DNA from: Trueperella sp.
GTDB lineage: Bacteria; Actinomycetota; Actinomycetes; Actinomycetales; Actinomycetaceae
Length of the DNA: 33,472 bases
Direction of reading: 5' to 3'
NCBI GenBank assembly: GCA_022783305.1
Contig: JALEWQ010000104.1
Coordinates: 1 to 33,472 of the forward strand
Of the stretch, positions 14,903-24,000 are shown in pieces. The first letter of the stretch is position 1, and every line of letters begins with the position of its first letter. A model generated the notes under the pieces. That model saw nothing but the letters and a program-made list of their open reading frames with translations, had not been told where the DNA came from and did no database searches. Position numbers and translations under genes: made by a program.

Positions 14903-15931
14903 ATGCACCTTCCCAAGGTTATGAAACTCGCGGCCCTCACCGCCGCGAGCGTCCTTGCCCTGAGCGCATGCTCATCGGCCACCCCGGGAAAGACAAGCAC
15001 CGCCACCGGTACCGAAACCACCGCCGCCCAGCAGGCCACCACAGAATCCGCCGAGGCCACCTTCCCGCGCACCATCACCCACGCGCAGGGCCAGACGACC
15101 ATCGAGGCCAAGCCCGAGTCGATCGTCGTGCTCGACATGGCGGCACTCGACACGATCGACGCCGTCGGCGCCGGCGACCGCGTGGTCGGCACCGTGACCG
15201 CCTCCGTCCCCACCTGGCTCAAGGATGCGGACGGCATCGACTACTCCAAGGTGACCTCCGTGGGCGGCCTCAAGGAGCCCGACATGGAGGCCATCGCCAA
15301 GCTCAAGCCGGACCTGGTGATCGTGGGCGGGCGCTCGGCGAAGTTCTACGAGGAATTCTCCAAGGTCTTCACGACGATCGACGCCACCCACTCGTGGAAG
15401 ACGGAGGACTACTCGGCCACCGTCCCGCAAAACGTGGAGATGGTCGCGCAGGCCGTGGGTGCCGACGCCAAGGGCGCGGCTGCAGCCGAGGCCATCACCG
15501 CCAAGATCGCCAAGTACTCCGGCAAGGGTGAAGGCAAGGGTAACGCGCTCGTCATCATGACCAACGCAGGCGAAATCTCGCTCCATGACCGCGGCTCGCG
15601 CTGGGCGCCCATCTGGGACGTCTTCGGATTCGGCCAGGCCTACCAGAAGCCCGAGGCGGACGAGGGCCACAAGGGTGACAAGGTCTCCTTCGAGACCGTC
15701 AAGGAACTCAACCCGGACTGGATCTTCGTGGTCGATCGCGACGCCGCGGTCGGCAAGGCCGAGGCCGGCGACACCGCCCAACAGGTCCTCGACAACGACC
15801 TCGTCAACTCCACCACCGCCGCCCAAAACGGCCACATCGTCTACCTGAGCCCGGAGCGCTGGTACATCGTCATGACCGGCGCCACCAACTTCCCCGCCAT
15901 GCTCGACGAAGTTGCTGATGCGATCAAGTAA
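14903..15931 (+). CDS. Iron(III)-siderophore ABC transporter substrate-binding lipoprotein (FatB/YclQ type)
   Basis: This is the surface receptor of an iron-chelate ABC importer, 342 residues. The signal peptide ends in the lipobox LSAC (Cys23), followed by a Thr/Ala-rich linker to about residue 52. The periplasmic-binding-protein type III fold is seen in ITHAQGQTTIEAKPESIVVL, the region SVGGLKEPDMEAIAKLKPDLVIVGG, and the C-terminal VYLSPERWYIVMTGATNFPAM. I chose ATG 14903 because AAGGAG (14891-14896) lies six bases upstream; a TTG at 14888 precedes that site and is unlikely. It heads a four-gene operon behind an iron box. The group binds catecholate or mixed siderophores; the ligand here is unknown. 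Confidence 0.92.
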   Translation: MHLPKVMKLAALTAASVLALSACSSATPGKTSTATGTETTAAQQATTESAEATFPRTITHAQGQTTIEAKPESIVVLDMAALDTIDAVGAGDRVVGTVTASVPTWLKDADGIDYSKVTSVGGLKEPDMEAIAKLKPDLVIVGGRSAKFYEEFSKVFTTIDATHSWKTEDYSATVPQNVEMVAQAVGADAKGAAAAEAITAKIAKYSGKGEGKGNALVIMTNAGEISLHDRGSRWAPIWDVFGFGQAYQKPEADEGHKGDKVSFETVKELNPDWIFVVDRDAAVGKAEAGDTAQQVLDNDLVNSTTAAQNGHIVYLSPERWYIVMTGATNFPAMLDEVADAIK

Positions 15932-15935
15932 GTCG

Positions 15936-17123
15936 ATGGAGGCGTCCGCGCCCGACTCGGGCGCGGACGCGCCCCGCCAACCGCCGGCCCCCCCGCGGGG
16001 GGGGGAACCCGCCCCGCGCCGGCCCGGCCAAGACAGGCCCGAGCAAGACCGGCCCGGCCAGCGCCGCCCGCTCCAACCCCTCAAGCTCGAACAGTTCCGG
16101 GGTTGCCGCCACGCCGAATGCGAGGAGTCGCGCTCGTGTACGCGCTCGGCGCGTCGCGGCCATTTCCTTCGCGCGATGGGGATCATGGCGGGCGCCGTCC
16201 TCGTTCTCGGCGTCGTCTCCACCCTCATCGGCGGGGCAGACATGTCCATCGGGGCGATCCTGACCGGCGAGGCCTCCGCCAGCGACCTCCAAATCCTCTT
16301 CGTCTCGCGCCTGCCGCGCACCCTCGCCGTCATCCTCTCCGGCGCCGCGATGGCCGTTGCCGGCCTCGTCATGCAACTCCTCGTGCGCAACCGCTTCGTC
16401 GAACCGTCCACCACCGGCGTCACCGAATCCGCCGGACTCGGCATTCTCGTTGCCACCGTCTTCCTCCCCACGCTCTCCCTGCCCGGCAAGATGCTCATCG
16501 CCGTCGCCTTCGCGCTCGCGGGAACCGCGCTGCTGACGCTCATCCTGCGCAGCCTCGACCACCGCGACATCATCGTCGTCCCCCTCGTCGGACTCATTCT
16601 CTCCGGCATCATCGGCTCCGCCGCCACATTCCTCGCCTGGGAATTCCAGCTCCAAGGCACTCTCAACGCCTGGATGACCGGCGACTTCTCCGGCATCATC
16701 CGCGGCCGCTACGAACTGCTGTGGATCGTCGCTGTCGTCGCCGCCCTGGCCTACCTCTTCGCCGACCGCTTCACCATCGCCGGCCTCGGCGAAGACCTCG
16801 CCCGCAACCTTGGCCTCAACTACGGCGCCGTCCAGAGCGTGGGGCTGACCATCGTCGCCGTCGTCACCGGCATCACCACCGTGGTCGCCGGGCCGCTGCC
16901 CTTCCTCGGGCTCGTCGTCCCCAACCTCGTCTCCATCCTCCACGGCGACGACATCCGCCGTTCCCTCCCCCTCGTCGCCCTCATGGGCGCCACCTTCGTG
17001 CTCGTCGCCGACATCATCGGCCGCGTCCTCATCGCCCCCGCCGAGGTCCCCGTCGGCGTCGTCATGGGCATCCTCGGCGCCGGGATCTTCCTCGCGATCC
17101 TCATGAAGAGGGTGAAGAAATGA
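15936..17123 (+). CDS. Iron-siderophore ABC transporter permease, FecCD family (first subunit, FatD/YclN type)
   Basis: This is an integral membrane subunit of the iron-chelate importer. From about residue 80 on it is a typical FecCD permease: SRLPRTLAVILSGAAMAVAG with the downstream LLVRNRFVEPSTTGVTESAG, and near the end LPFLGLVVPNLV, the surface that contacts the ATPase. The start is uncertain. ATG 15936, four bases after the previous stop, gives 395 residues with an unusual Pro/Arg-rich N-terminus of about 80 residues. ATG 16176 gives 315 residues, the normal family length, but lacks a Shine-Dalgarno. The 16020-16060 stretch also has short GC repeats. The stop overlaps the next gene by four bases (ATGA). 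Confidence 0.85.
   Translation: MEASAPDSGADAPRQPPAPPRGGEPAPRRPGQDRPEQDRPGQRRPLQPLKLEQFRGCRHAECEESRSCTRSARRGHFLRAMGIMAGAVLVLGVVSTLIGGADMSIGAILTGEASASDLQILFVSRLPRTLAVILSGAAMAVAGLVMQLLVRNRFVEPSTTGVTESAGLGILVATVFLPTLSLPGKMLIAVAFALAGTALLTLILRSLDHRDIIVVPLVGLILSGIIGSAATFLAWEFQLQGTLNAWMTGDFSGIIRGRYELLWIVAVVAALAYLFADRFTIAGLGEDLARNLGLNYGAVQSVGLTIVAVVTGITTVVAGPLPFLGLVVPNLVSILHGDDIRRSLPLVALMGATFVLVADIIGRVLIAPAEVPVGVVMGILGAGIFLAILMKRVKK
15942..15970 (+). terminator. GC hairpin between the binding-protein and first permease genes
   Basis: GCGTCCGCGCCC (15942-15953) pairs perfectly with 15959-15970 around a five-base loop, 10 bases after the binding-protein stop. It may be a partial terminator or 3' stabiliser that keeps binding-protein mRNA in excess over permease mRNA, as in many binding-protein-first ABC operons. 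If the permease starts at 15936, the hairpin is also coding. Confidence 0.5.
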
Positions 17124-18184
17124 CCGCTCACACCACCCGCGTCGCCCACGACGCCGCGTCCGCACCCGCAACGCCGGCCCTCGCCGCGCCGGGCTCGAAC
17201 CCGCCCCCGATCGAGAAGGTCCTGAGCGCGCGGCGCGCCAAGTCCCGCCGGCGCCTCATCCTCGTCGGACTCCTCGCCCTCGCCGCCGGTGCCTTCTTCC
17301 TCACCTACGACGCCCTCGACGCCTGGGCCATCATCGGCGCGCTGCGGGCCACGCGGCTAGGGGCGCTCGTCGTCGTCGCCGTGTCGCTGACCACCGCCAC
17401 GGCCGTCTTCCAGGCAGTCACCCGTAACCGGATCCTCTCCCCATCCGTCATGGGCTTCGACTCCATGTTCCAGCTGGTGGCGACAGCCTCCGTCTTCTTC
17501 TTCGGCTCCGCAGCCGTGGGCGCCGTGCCGAACGCGATCATGTTCCTCATCAACACGGCCCTCATGACCGGGCTCGCCGTGTCCATGTTCTTGGCGGTCT
17601 TGCGTGGAAAACGCTCGAACGTCTACCTACTCGTACTCGTCGGGATCGTCGTGGGAACCTTCCTGCGCTCCGTCACCTCACTGCTCTCTACTGTGATGGA
17701 TCCCGGCGAGTACCTCTCCGTCGCCGACGCCGGAACGGCCTCCTTCGCCGTCGTCAACTCCGAATCCCTCGGCATCTGCACCATTGTGGCGCTCCTTGCC
17801 GTCGCCTGCATCCTGGTGCGCAGCCCCGTGTGGGACATCCTGTCGCTCGGGCCGGAGGTCGCGATCGGGCTCGGGCTCAACTACCGCCGGGAGGCGCGAC
17901 TGGCGCTGACGGCGTCGTCGCTACTGGTGGCCTGCGCGACGGCGCTGGTCGGGCCGCTCATGTTCTTCGGGTTGCTCGTGGTCAACATCGCCCACTACGT
18001 CGGCACCTCCACCCGCCTGCGCGAGCTCATCGGGGTGTCGGCGGGCATCGGCGTCGTCGTTCTCGTGGGCGGCCAGGCCATCCTGGAGCACGTGATCGAC
18101 CAGGCCACCATCCTGCCCGTTGTGCTGGAGCTGGTCGGCGGCCTGCTGCTTCTTACGATGATCGTGAAAGGAACTCGCCGATGA
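17120..18184 (+). CDS. Iron-siderophore ABC transporter permease, FecCD family (second subunit, FatC/YclO type)
   Basis: This is the second membrane subunit, 354 residues, forming a heterodimeric channel with the preceding permease. A roughly 48-residue Ala/Pro-rich and basic N-terminus precedes the first membrane segment. The family pattern is RATRLGALVVVAVSLTTATA, with FQAVTRNRILSPSVMGFDSM (substituting for the usual glycine-rich PxxxG stretch), SLGPEVAIGLGLNYRR and GPLMFFGLLVVNIAHYV, the coupling-helix region. It starts with ATG in an ATGA overlap with the previous gene and ends in an ATGA overlap with the ATPase gene, so all are translationally coupled. Confidence 0.9.
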   Translation: MTAHTTRVAHDAASAPATPALAAPGSNPPPIEKVLSARRAKSRRRLILVGLLALAAGAFFLTYDALDAWAIIGALRATRLGALVVVAVSLTTATAVFQAVTRNRILSPSVMGFDSMFQLVATASVFFFGSAAVGAVPNAIMFLINTALMTGLAVSMFLAVLRGKRSNVYLLVLVGIVVGTFLRSVTSLLSTVMDPGEYLSVADAGTASFAVVNSESLGICTIVALLAVACILVRSPVWDILSLGPEVAIGLGLNYRREARLALTASSLLVACATALVGPLMFFGLLVVNIAHYVGTSTRLRELIGVSAGIGVVVLVGGQAILEHVIDQATILPVVLELVGGLLLLTMIVKGTRR

Positions 18185-18939
18185 TCGAGCTGACGAACGT
18201 GACAATGGCCTACGACGCCGACCCCGTGGTCCGCGACGTCACCCTCACCCTGCCTAACTCCGGCGTGACCGCGCTCATCGGGCCGAACGGCGCCGGCAAG
18301 TCCACGCTACTGTCCGGGATCGGGCGACTCCACCCGCTCCTCGGCGGGCAGGTGCGGATCGACGGGCGCACGCTTGACGAGTGGGACACCGACGCGCTGG
18401 CCCGCACCATCGCCATCCTGCGCCAGGAGAACCACCTCGCCATCCGGCTGACCGTGGCCGAGCTTGTGATGCTCGGGCGCCACCCGCACTCCAAAGGGCG
18501 GCGCACCCGCGAGGATTACGCACACGTCGCCGACGCCCTGCAGTGCGTCAACATGCGCGACCTCGCCGACCGTTTCATCGACGAGCTCTCCGGGGGCCAA
18601 CGCCAGCGCGCATTCATCGCGATGGCCCTGGCCCAAGACACCACATACCTGCTGCTCGACGAACCGCTCTCCGCCCTCGACATGCGCCACGGCCGGGACA
18701 TGATGCGCCACCTGCGCCGCGTGTGCGACGAGCGTGGCATCTCGGTGGTCATCGTCATCCACGACGTCAACACCGCCGCCGCCTACGCCGACACGATGGT
18801 CGCGATGAAGGACGGCAAGATCGCTCGCGTGGGGACGCCGGGCGAGGTCATGCGCGAGGACGTGCTGGGGCAGATCTTCGACGTCGAGGTGACCGTCGCC
18901 GAGCTGGGCGGGCGCCTGGTGGCCATGCCGGTCGCCTAG
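18181..18939 (+). CDS. Iron-siderophore ABC transporter ATP-binding protein (FecE/FatE type)
   Basis: This is the cytoplasmic ATPase that powers siderophore import, 252 residues, normal for the family. Motifs are Walker A GPNGAGKST (34-42), the Q-loop Gln82 in LRQENHL, the ABC signature LSGGQRQRA (136-144), Walker B YLLLDEP (156-162), the D-loop SALD and the switch His194 in VIHDVN. It overlaps the permease gene by four bases and is the last gene of the operon. The MLGRHPH segment after the Q-loop is typical of iron-chelate ATPases such as FecE and FepC. Confidence 0.95.
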   Translation: MIELTNVTMAYDADPVVRDVTLTLPNSGVTALIGPNGAGKSTLLSGIGRLHPLLGGQVRIDGRTLDEWDTDALARTIAILRQENHLAIRLTVAELVMLGRHPHSKGRRTREDYAHVADALQCVNMRDLADRFIDELSGGQRQRAFIAMALAQDTTYLLLDEPLSALDMRHGRDMMRHLRRVCDERGISVVIVIHDVNTAAAYADTMVAMKDGKIARVGTPGEVMREDVLGQIFDVEVTVAELGGRLVAMPVA

Positions 18940-18967
18940 CAACCGCACATGCAACACTCATTGAGTA

Positions 18968-19004
18968 GATGCCACACTAAACAGCGGGTTTTTAATGTGG
19001 CATC
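18968..19004 (+). terminator. Hairpin after the siderophore operon
   Basis: The arms 18968-18981 and 18991-19004 pair over 14 positions with one mismatch around a nine-base loop, 28 bases after the ATPase stop. A T-run forms the start of the second arm. It is a candidate end signal for the iron operon. Confidence 0.6.
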
Positions 19005-19029
19005 CTCGGGATTAGCGTGACATGTGCGC

Positions 19030-19077
19030 GGTGCGCCGGGGAGGGGAGCCCGGTTGGGTGCCCCTCCCCGGCCCACC
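19030..19077 (-). terminator. Hairpin after pgm
   Basis: A 12-bp perfect stem (19035-19046 with 19061-19072), extended by GGTG/CACC across one mismatch, lies nine bases beyond the pgm stop on the minus strand. It is the probable pgm terminator. Confidence 0.6.
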
Positions 19078-19085
19078 GCCGCGCG

Positions 19086-20765
19086 CTATGCGAGAGCCGC
19101 GCTGACCACGTCCTTCGCCTCGGCCTGCACCTGCGCGAGGTGCTCGGGGCCCAGGAAGGACTCGGCGTAAATCTTGTACACGTCCTCCGTGCCCGAGGGC
19201 CGCGCCGCGAACCACGCGTTCTTCGTGGTGACCTTCAATCCACCGATCGGCGCGCCGTTGCCGGGAGCCTCAACCAGCCGCGCGGTGATCTCCTCGCCCG
19301 CGAGCTGGGTGGCGGTGACGTCGGCGGGGGAGAGCTTCTTCAGCTTCGCCTTCTCCTCCTTCGTGGCCGCCGCATCGATGCGGGCGTAAGCAGACTCGCC
19401 GTAGGTCTGCGTCAACTCGCGGTGCAACACCGACGGCGACTTGCCCGTCTTGGCCAGGATCTCCGAGGCCAACAGGTCGAGGATGATGCCATCCTTATCG
19501 GTGGTCCACACTGTTCCGTTCTTGCGCAGGAACGACGCACCCGCCGACTCCTCGCCGCCAAACCCGATCGAGCCGGAGACCAGCCCGGGCACGAACCACT
19601 TGAAGCCAACCGGCACCTCGACCATCGGCTTGCCCATCCCGGCAACCACCCGGTCAATGAGCGAGGAGGACACGAGCGTCTTGCCCACGCCCACGGTCGG
19701 GCCCCACTCGGGGCGGTGCTCGAAAAGATACTTGATCGCCACGGCAAGGTAATGGTTGGGGTTCATGAGCCCCGCGTCGGGAGTGACGATGCCATGACGA
19801 TCCGAATCGGCGTCGTTGCCGGTGGCGATGTCGAACGGCGCGGCGCCGTCGGCGCCCGGCTTCATCCGCTCCAGCAGCGAGGCCATCGCGTAGGGCGACG
19901 AGCAATCCATGCGGATCTTGCCGTCCCAGTCGAGGGTCATGAAGGGCCAAGCCGGGTCGATCACGGGGTTGACCACCGTCAGATCCAAACCGTAGCGCTC
20001 GCCAATCGCCCCCCAGTATTCGGCGGAGGCTCCACCCATCGGGTCAGCGCCGATGCGGACGCCGGCGGTGCGGATCGCCTCGAGGTCAATGATCGACTGC
20101 AGGTCGTCCACGTAGGCCGACAGGTAGTCGTGCCCGCGCGTCGTCTCCGCGTTGCGCGCCTGCTCGTAGGGGACGCGCTTCACGTTCTTCCAGCCCTGAC
20201 GCAGGATCTCGTTCGCGCGGGCGGCGATCACCTCGGTGGCGTCGGTGTCGGCGGGGCCACCGTGAGGCGGGTTGTACTTGAACCCGCCGTCACGCGGCGG
20301 GTTGTGCGAGGGCGTGATGACGATGCCATCCGCCAGGCCCGGGCCCTCCGTGCGCACGCCCGCCGCGGTATCGGCGCCGTTGGCGGTGAGGATCGCGAGC
20401 GACACGGCCGGGGTGGGAGTCCAGGAGCCGCGGGCGTCGAGCCGCACCTCGACGTCGTTGGCGGCCAGCACCTCAAGGGCGGTGCGTTCGGCCGGTTCGG
20501 AGAGCGCGTGGGTGTCACGGCCAATGTAAAGCGGGCCGTCGATCCCCTGCGAGGCACGGTATTCGACAATCGCCTGGGTCGTTGCGACGATGTGGGCTTC
20601 GTTGAAGGCGCCGTCAAAAGCGGAGCCGCGGTGGCCCGACGTTCCGAACACGACCTGCTGAGCCGGGTTGTCCGGGTCCGGCTCGATGTCGTAGTAGGCG
20701 GAGATCAGGGCATCAACGTCGATGAGGTCTTCCTTTTGGGCAAGCATGCCAGCACGTTCGTTCAT
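19086..20765 (-). CDS. pgm: Phosphoglucomutase (alpha-D-glucose phosphate-specific)
   Basis: This cytoplasmic enzyme interconverts glucose 1-phosphate and glucose 6-phosphate, linking glycolysis to glycogen and cell-wall sugar synthesis. It has 559 residues and four alpha-D-phosphohexomutase domains. The N-terminal signature is [20 protein letters not shown] (40-59). The phosphorylated Ser153 is in [12 protein letters not shown], the Mg2+ loop is Asp318-x-Asp320-x-Asp322 (NDADSDRHG), and the C-terminal phosphate-binding loop is [16 protein letters not shown]. The start gives an N-terminus (NERAG, then QKEDLIDV) that lines up with E. coli Pgm, although no strong Shine-Dalgarno is visible. It is divergent from the sialidase gene. 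Confidence 0.96.
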   Translation of the reverse strand: MNERAGMLAQKEDLIDVDALISAYYDIEPDPDNPAQQVVFGTSGHRGSAFDGAFNEAHIVATTQAIVEYRASQGIDGPLYIGRDTHALSEPAERTALEVLAANDVEVRLDARGSWTPTPAVSLAILTANGADTAAGVRTEGPGLADGIVITPSHNPPRDGGFKYNPPHGGPADTDATEVIAARANEILRQGWKNVKRVPYEQARNAETTRGHDYLSAYVDDLQSIIDLEAIRTAGVRIGADPMGGASAEYWGAIGERYGLDLTVVNPVIDPAWPFMTLDWDGKIRMDCSSPYAMASLLERMKPGADGAAPFDIATGNDADSDRHGIVTPDAGLMNPNHYLAVAIKYLFEHRPEWGPTVGVGKTLVSSSLIDRVVAGMGKPMVEVPVGFKWFVPGLVSGSIGFGGEESAGASFLRKNGTVWTTDKDGIILDLLASEILAKTGKSPSVLHRELTQTYGESAYARIDAAATKEEKAKLKKLSPADVTATQLAGEEITARLVEAPGNGAPIGGLKVTTKNAWFAARPSGTEDVYKIYAESFLGPEHLAQVQAEAKDVVSAALA

Positions 20766-20960
20766 GGCTCTATCGTCTCACTTTTCGGCCCTACCTTCTA
20801 TCGTCAAATGCGTACTCGCCACCGCCAGGCGCCCGGTCGGCTCGGCCCGCGCCCGCCGCCACAGCGGCGCCACGCCGGGTTCATGCCCGCCGCCAGCGGG
20901 TTCGCCACCTCAGGCTCGCGGACCGGCTCGCCAAGGCGCGCTCCGACTTACCCCAAACCC

Positions 20961-20990
20961 GTTGTCTGACAACACCGCGGCTGATAGGGT
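20961..20990 (+). promoter_or_regulatory. Candidate sialidase promoter with overlapping palindromic operator
   Basis: TTGTCT (20962-20967) and TAGGGT (20985-20990) are -35 and -10 boxes 17 bases apart. The perfect palindrome GTTGTCTGACAAC (20961-20973) covers the -35 and fits the pattern TNGTNNNACNA bound by GntR/FCD-type repressors. A repressor here would shut off the sialidase gene. The rest of the 305-base gap to pgm is GC-rich without a convincing gene. Confidence 0.55.
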
Positions 20991-21070
20991 CGAAACTGCA
21001 CGGTACCCACGCATGCGCAGTGTCGCGCCAGCTCACGCAACGAAGCGTCGGCAGATTTGAAGGGGAGCAC

Positions 21071-24000
21071 ATGAATGGAATTCGGCGCCTGCTCGGCGTT
21101 GGCCTCACAGCCTCCGTCGCCTTGGCAGGTCTACTAGCTGTCCCGCTTGCGCCCGCGGCGCTCTCGGACGAGGGCCCGGTCGGGGAGATGGTCACCATCG
21201 CCAAATGGCATGATGACATCCCCGGCGGCGTCAAGTACCGCATTCCCGCGCTGACCCAGGCGCCCAACGGCGACCTCCTCGCCATCTTCGACATGCGCCC
21301 GAACCAGGACGACCTGGCGAGCAACATCGGCGTCGTCATGCGCCGCTCCAAGGACGAGGGCCAAACCTGGGGCCCGATTCAGACGATCCGCTACGAGACG
21401 GGCAAGCGCGGCAACGGCGACCCGTCGGTTCTGGTAGACCGCGCGACGGGTCGCATTTTCGTCTTCTACGCCGGCTCGGAGAATCAGGGATTCGGCGGGG
21501 CAAGCGCCGGCAACTCCGCCTCCGACCCCAACACCATGAAGGTCGCCTACTCCTACTCCGACGACAACGGCGCCACCTGGCGTCACCGCGACATCACCGA
21601 AGACGTCAAGCCCGCGGACTGGGCCGGCATCTTCGCCGCCTCCGGCGAGGGCATCCAGGTCCGCTCCGGCGCCCACAAGGGCCGCCTCATCCAACAGTTC
21701 GTCACCCGCGCGGCCGGCCGCAACGCCAACGTTTCCCTCTTCTCCGACGACGACGGCGCCAGCTGGCAGTTCGGCACCCCGTTCGCCACCTATGGCGACG
21801 AGAACAAGGTCGTGGAGCTATCCGACGGCACACTCATGATGAGCGCGCGAGTGGGCGGCGGCATGCGCGGCGTGGCCTACTCCTCCGACGGCGGGCAGAC
21901 CTGGGGCAACGCCCACACCGACGGCCAGCAGGTCGACCCCACCTCGAACGGCACGATCCTGCGTCTCTACCCCGACGCCGCGGCGGGCGACCCGAAGTCC
22001 AAGATGCTCATGCTGCTCAACTCGGACGATCCCAATATCCGCCGTAACGGAACGGCGAAGGTCTCCTGCGACGACGGCGCCACCTGGCCCGGCCGCGTCA
22101 CCATCGAGGCCGACGAGTCGGAGTACATCACGGGCACCCCGATCTACCGCAACGGTGAGGCGACCGGCAAGGTCGGCGTCCTCCTCGAACGCGACGGCTA
22201 CACCACGATGGCCTACACGTCGGTGGACACCACGGCGATGATGGTGTGCGCGCCAATCAGCGCCAAGCAAGGCCAAGCGGAGACGACCCCGAGGAACCGC
22301 ATCACCGTCACCGCCGGCGAGCGCTTCACCCTGCCGCTCACCATCACGAACCAGGGCACCGACCAGCTCGCGCCGGGCACCCTCTCCGTCACCGGCTACG
22401 ACAAGTCGGAGTGGACGGCCACGGATACCGCCGACGTCGGGCCGATCGCGGCCGGCGAAAGCGCGGACGTCGACGTCGCGCTCAACGTCCCCGATACGCT
22501 CCTGGGGGAGCGGACGCTGGTGGCCACGTACGCCGTCGGCGGGAAGACGTCCCAGCAGTACGTATACGTGAACGTGACCGGCGAGGCGGGCACACCAACC
22601 CCGAAGGTGCTGGTAGAGCCATACCTGGACGCCACGTACGAGGACGGGTCGAAGATCTGGCGCCCCGGGGTGACACCGCAGGAAGGCCCGCTCGGCGACA
22701 TCGCCGTGCCCTGGGTGCGGGTGACCAACGTCGGCAACGTCCCGGTGCGCAACGTCCAGCTTAACTACGCCACCAACTACTGCCGCCAGGACTCGATGGC
22801 GCCAGGGACGAAGATCCTGCCGAATTCGGCCTACAACCCGGGCATCTGCTGGTCGCGCAACGACATGCGGCACGTGATCACCGCCGAGGACGTGGAGCGC
22901 GGATACTGGGAGCAGGAGTTCTACGCCACCTTCACCTACGACGGTCAGCAATACGAGTCCAACCGGGAGACGGTGCGCCTGGATCTGTCGGATGCGACGA
23001 TCAACGCCTCGGGAGTCGGAGCCGACGAGGCGAGGGTCTACCTGCCCACCGGAGACTTCCAGAGCTCGAGCTTCACGCGCATGCCCGAGGCCCAACCCGA
23101 CTCGTGGATCCTGCCCAGCGGGCACGATCTGGGCCTGGAGATGGCGAAGGACAACCGCACCTCGGCCCAGCTCGTGGTCGTGTCGCCGACGGCGGGCCAG
23201 CTGACAGCCGAGGTCAGCCCGGCCGAGGGGATCGAGTGGGAGGTGAGCTACCCGGACCGGATCGTCAACTCTGACCAGGGCACGCTCCAGGCCGGCTCAA
23301 CACTTGACCCGCTTCGCACCGCGGCGCCGACCGTGGAGGCCAACACCAACCAGGCGGTCTGGTTCGTCGCCCACGTGGCCCCCGACGCTGCGGCCGGCGT
23401 CATCAGCCAAACCATCACCCTCAAGCTCGATGGTTTGGTCATCGCCAACTATCCCGTGAAGGTGTCCGTGCGCGACGCGCAGCTGCTCGACCGGGCAGCG
23501 CGCCCCTTCGTCCTCGACCTGTGGTGGCACCCGGACGCGATCGCCGACTGGTACGGCGTCGAGCCCTGGTCCGAGGAACACTTTGCGCTCATGAAGCCCT
23601 ACCTGGCCGAGCTGGCCGAGGCGCAGCAGGACGTGGTCAACGTGGCGATCGTCCACGACCCGTGGTACCTGCCCGACTCGAACCACCCGCAGACGGCCTC
23701 GCACTACAACTCCACAGTCGAATGGCGGTGGGACGGCCAGCGCTACTCCTTCGACTTCGACGTCTTCGACAGGGTGGTCGCCGCCCACGCCGAGGCCGGC
23801 ATCACCGGCCCGATCCACGCCTTCTCCATCAAGGGATTCAGGCAGGACCGCCTGATCTACTACGACGACACCCAGGGCGGCAAGCTCGTCAGCAAGACGA
23901 TCGCGCTCGGCGGGGACGAGTACCGCGCCGCGTGGAGCGCCTTCCTGGCTGCCTTCGAGCAGCACCTCAAAGACAATGGCTGGTTCGAACGCGCCTCGCT

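Noticed and set aside
14972..17171. Long minus-strand open frames opposite the siderophore operon
   Set aside because: They are antisense to well-supported genes, have low-complexity composition, and arise from the GC-rich third-codon bias.
18968..19004. Third member of the ATATAC-loop palindrome family
   Set aside because: The stem has a mismatch, the loop is different, and the shared ATC/GCCACA letters are in the opposite inside-out order.
19017..20969. 650-codon plus-strand open frame opposite pgm
   Set aside because: It is antisense to a full-length phosphoglucomutase with all catalytic motifs and shows no protein family features.
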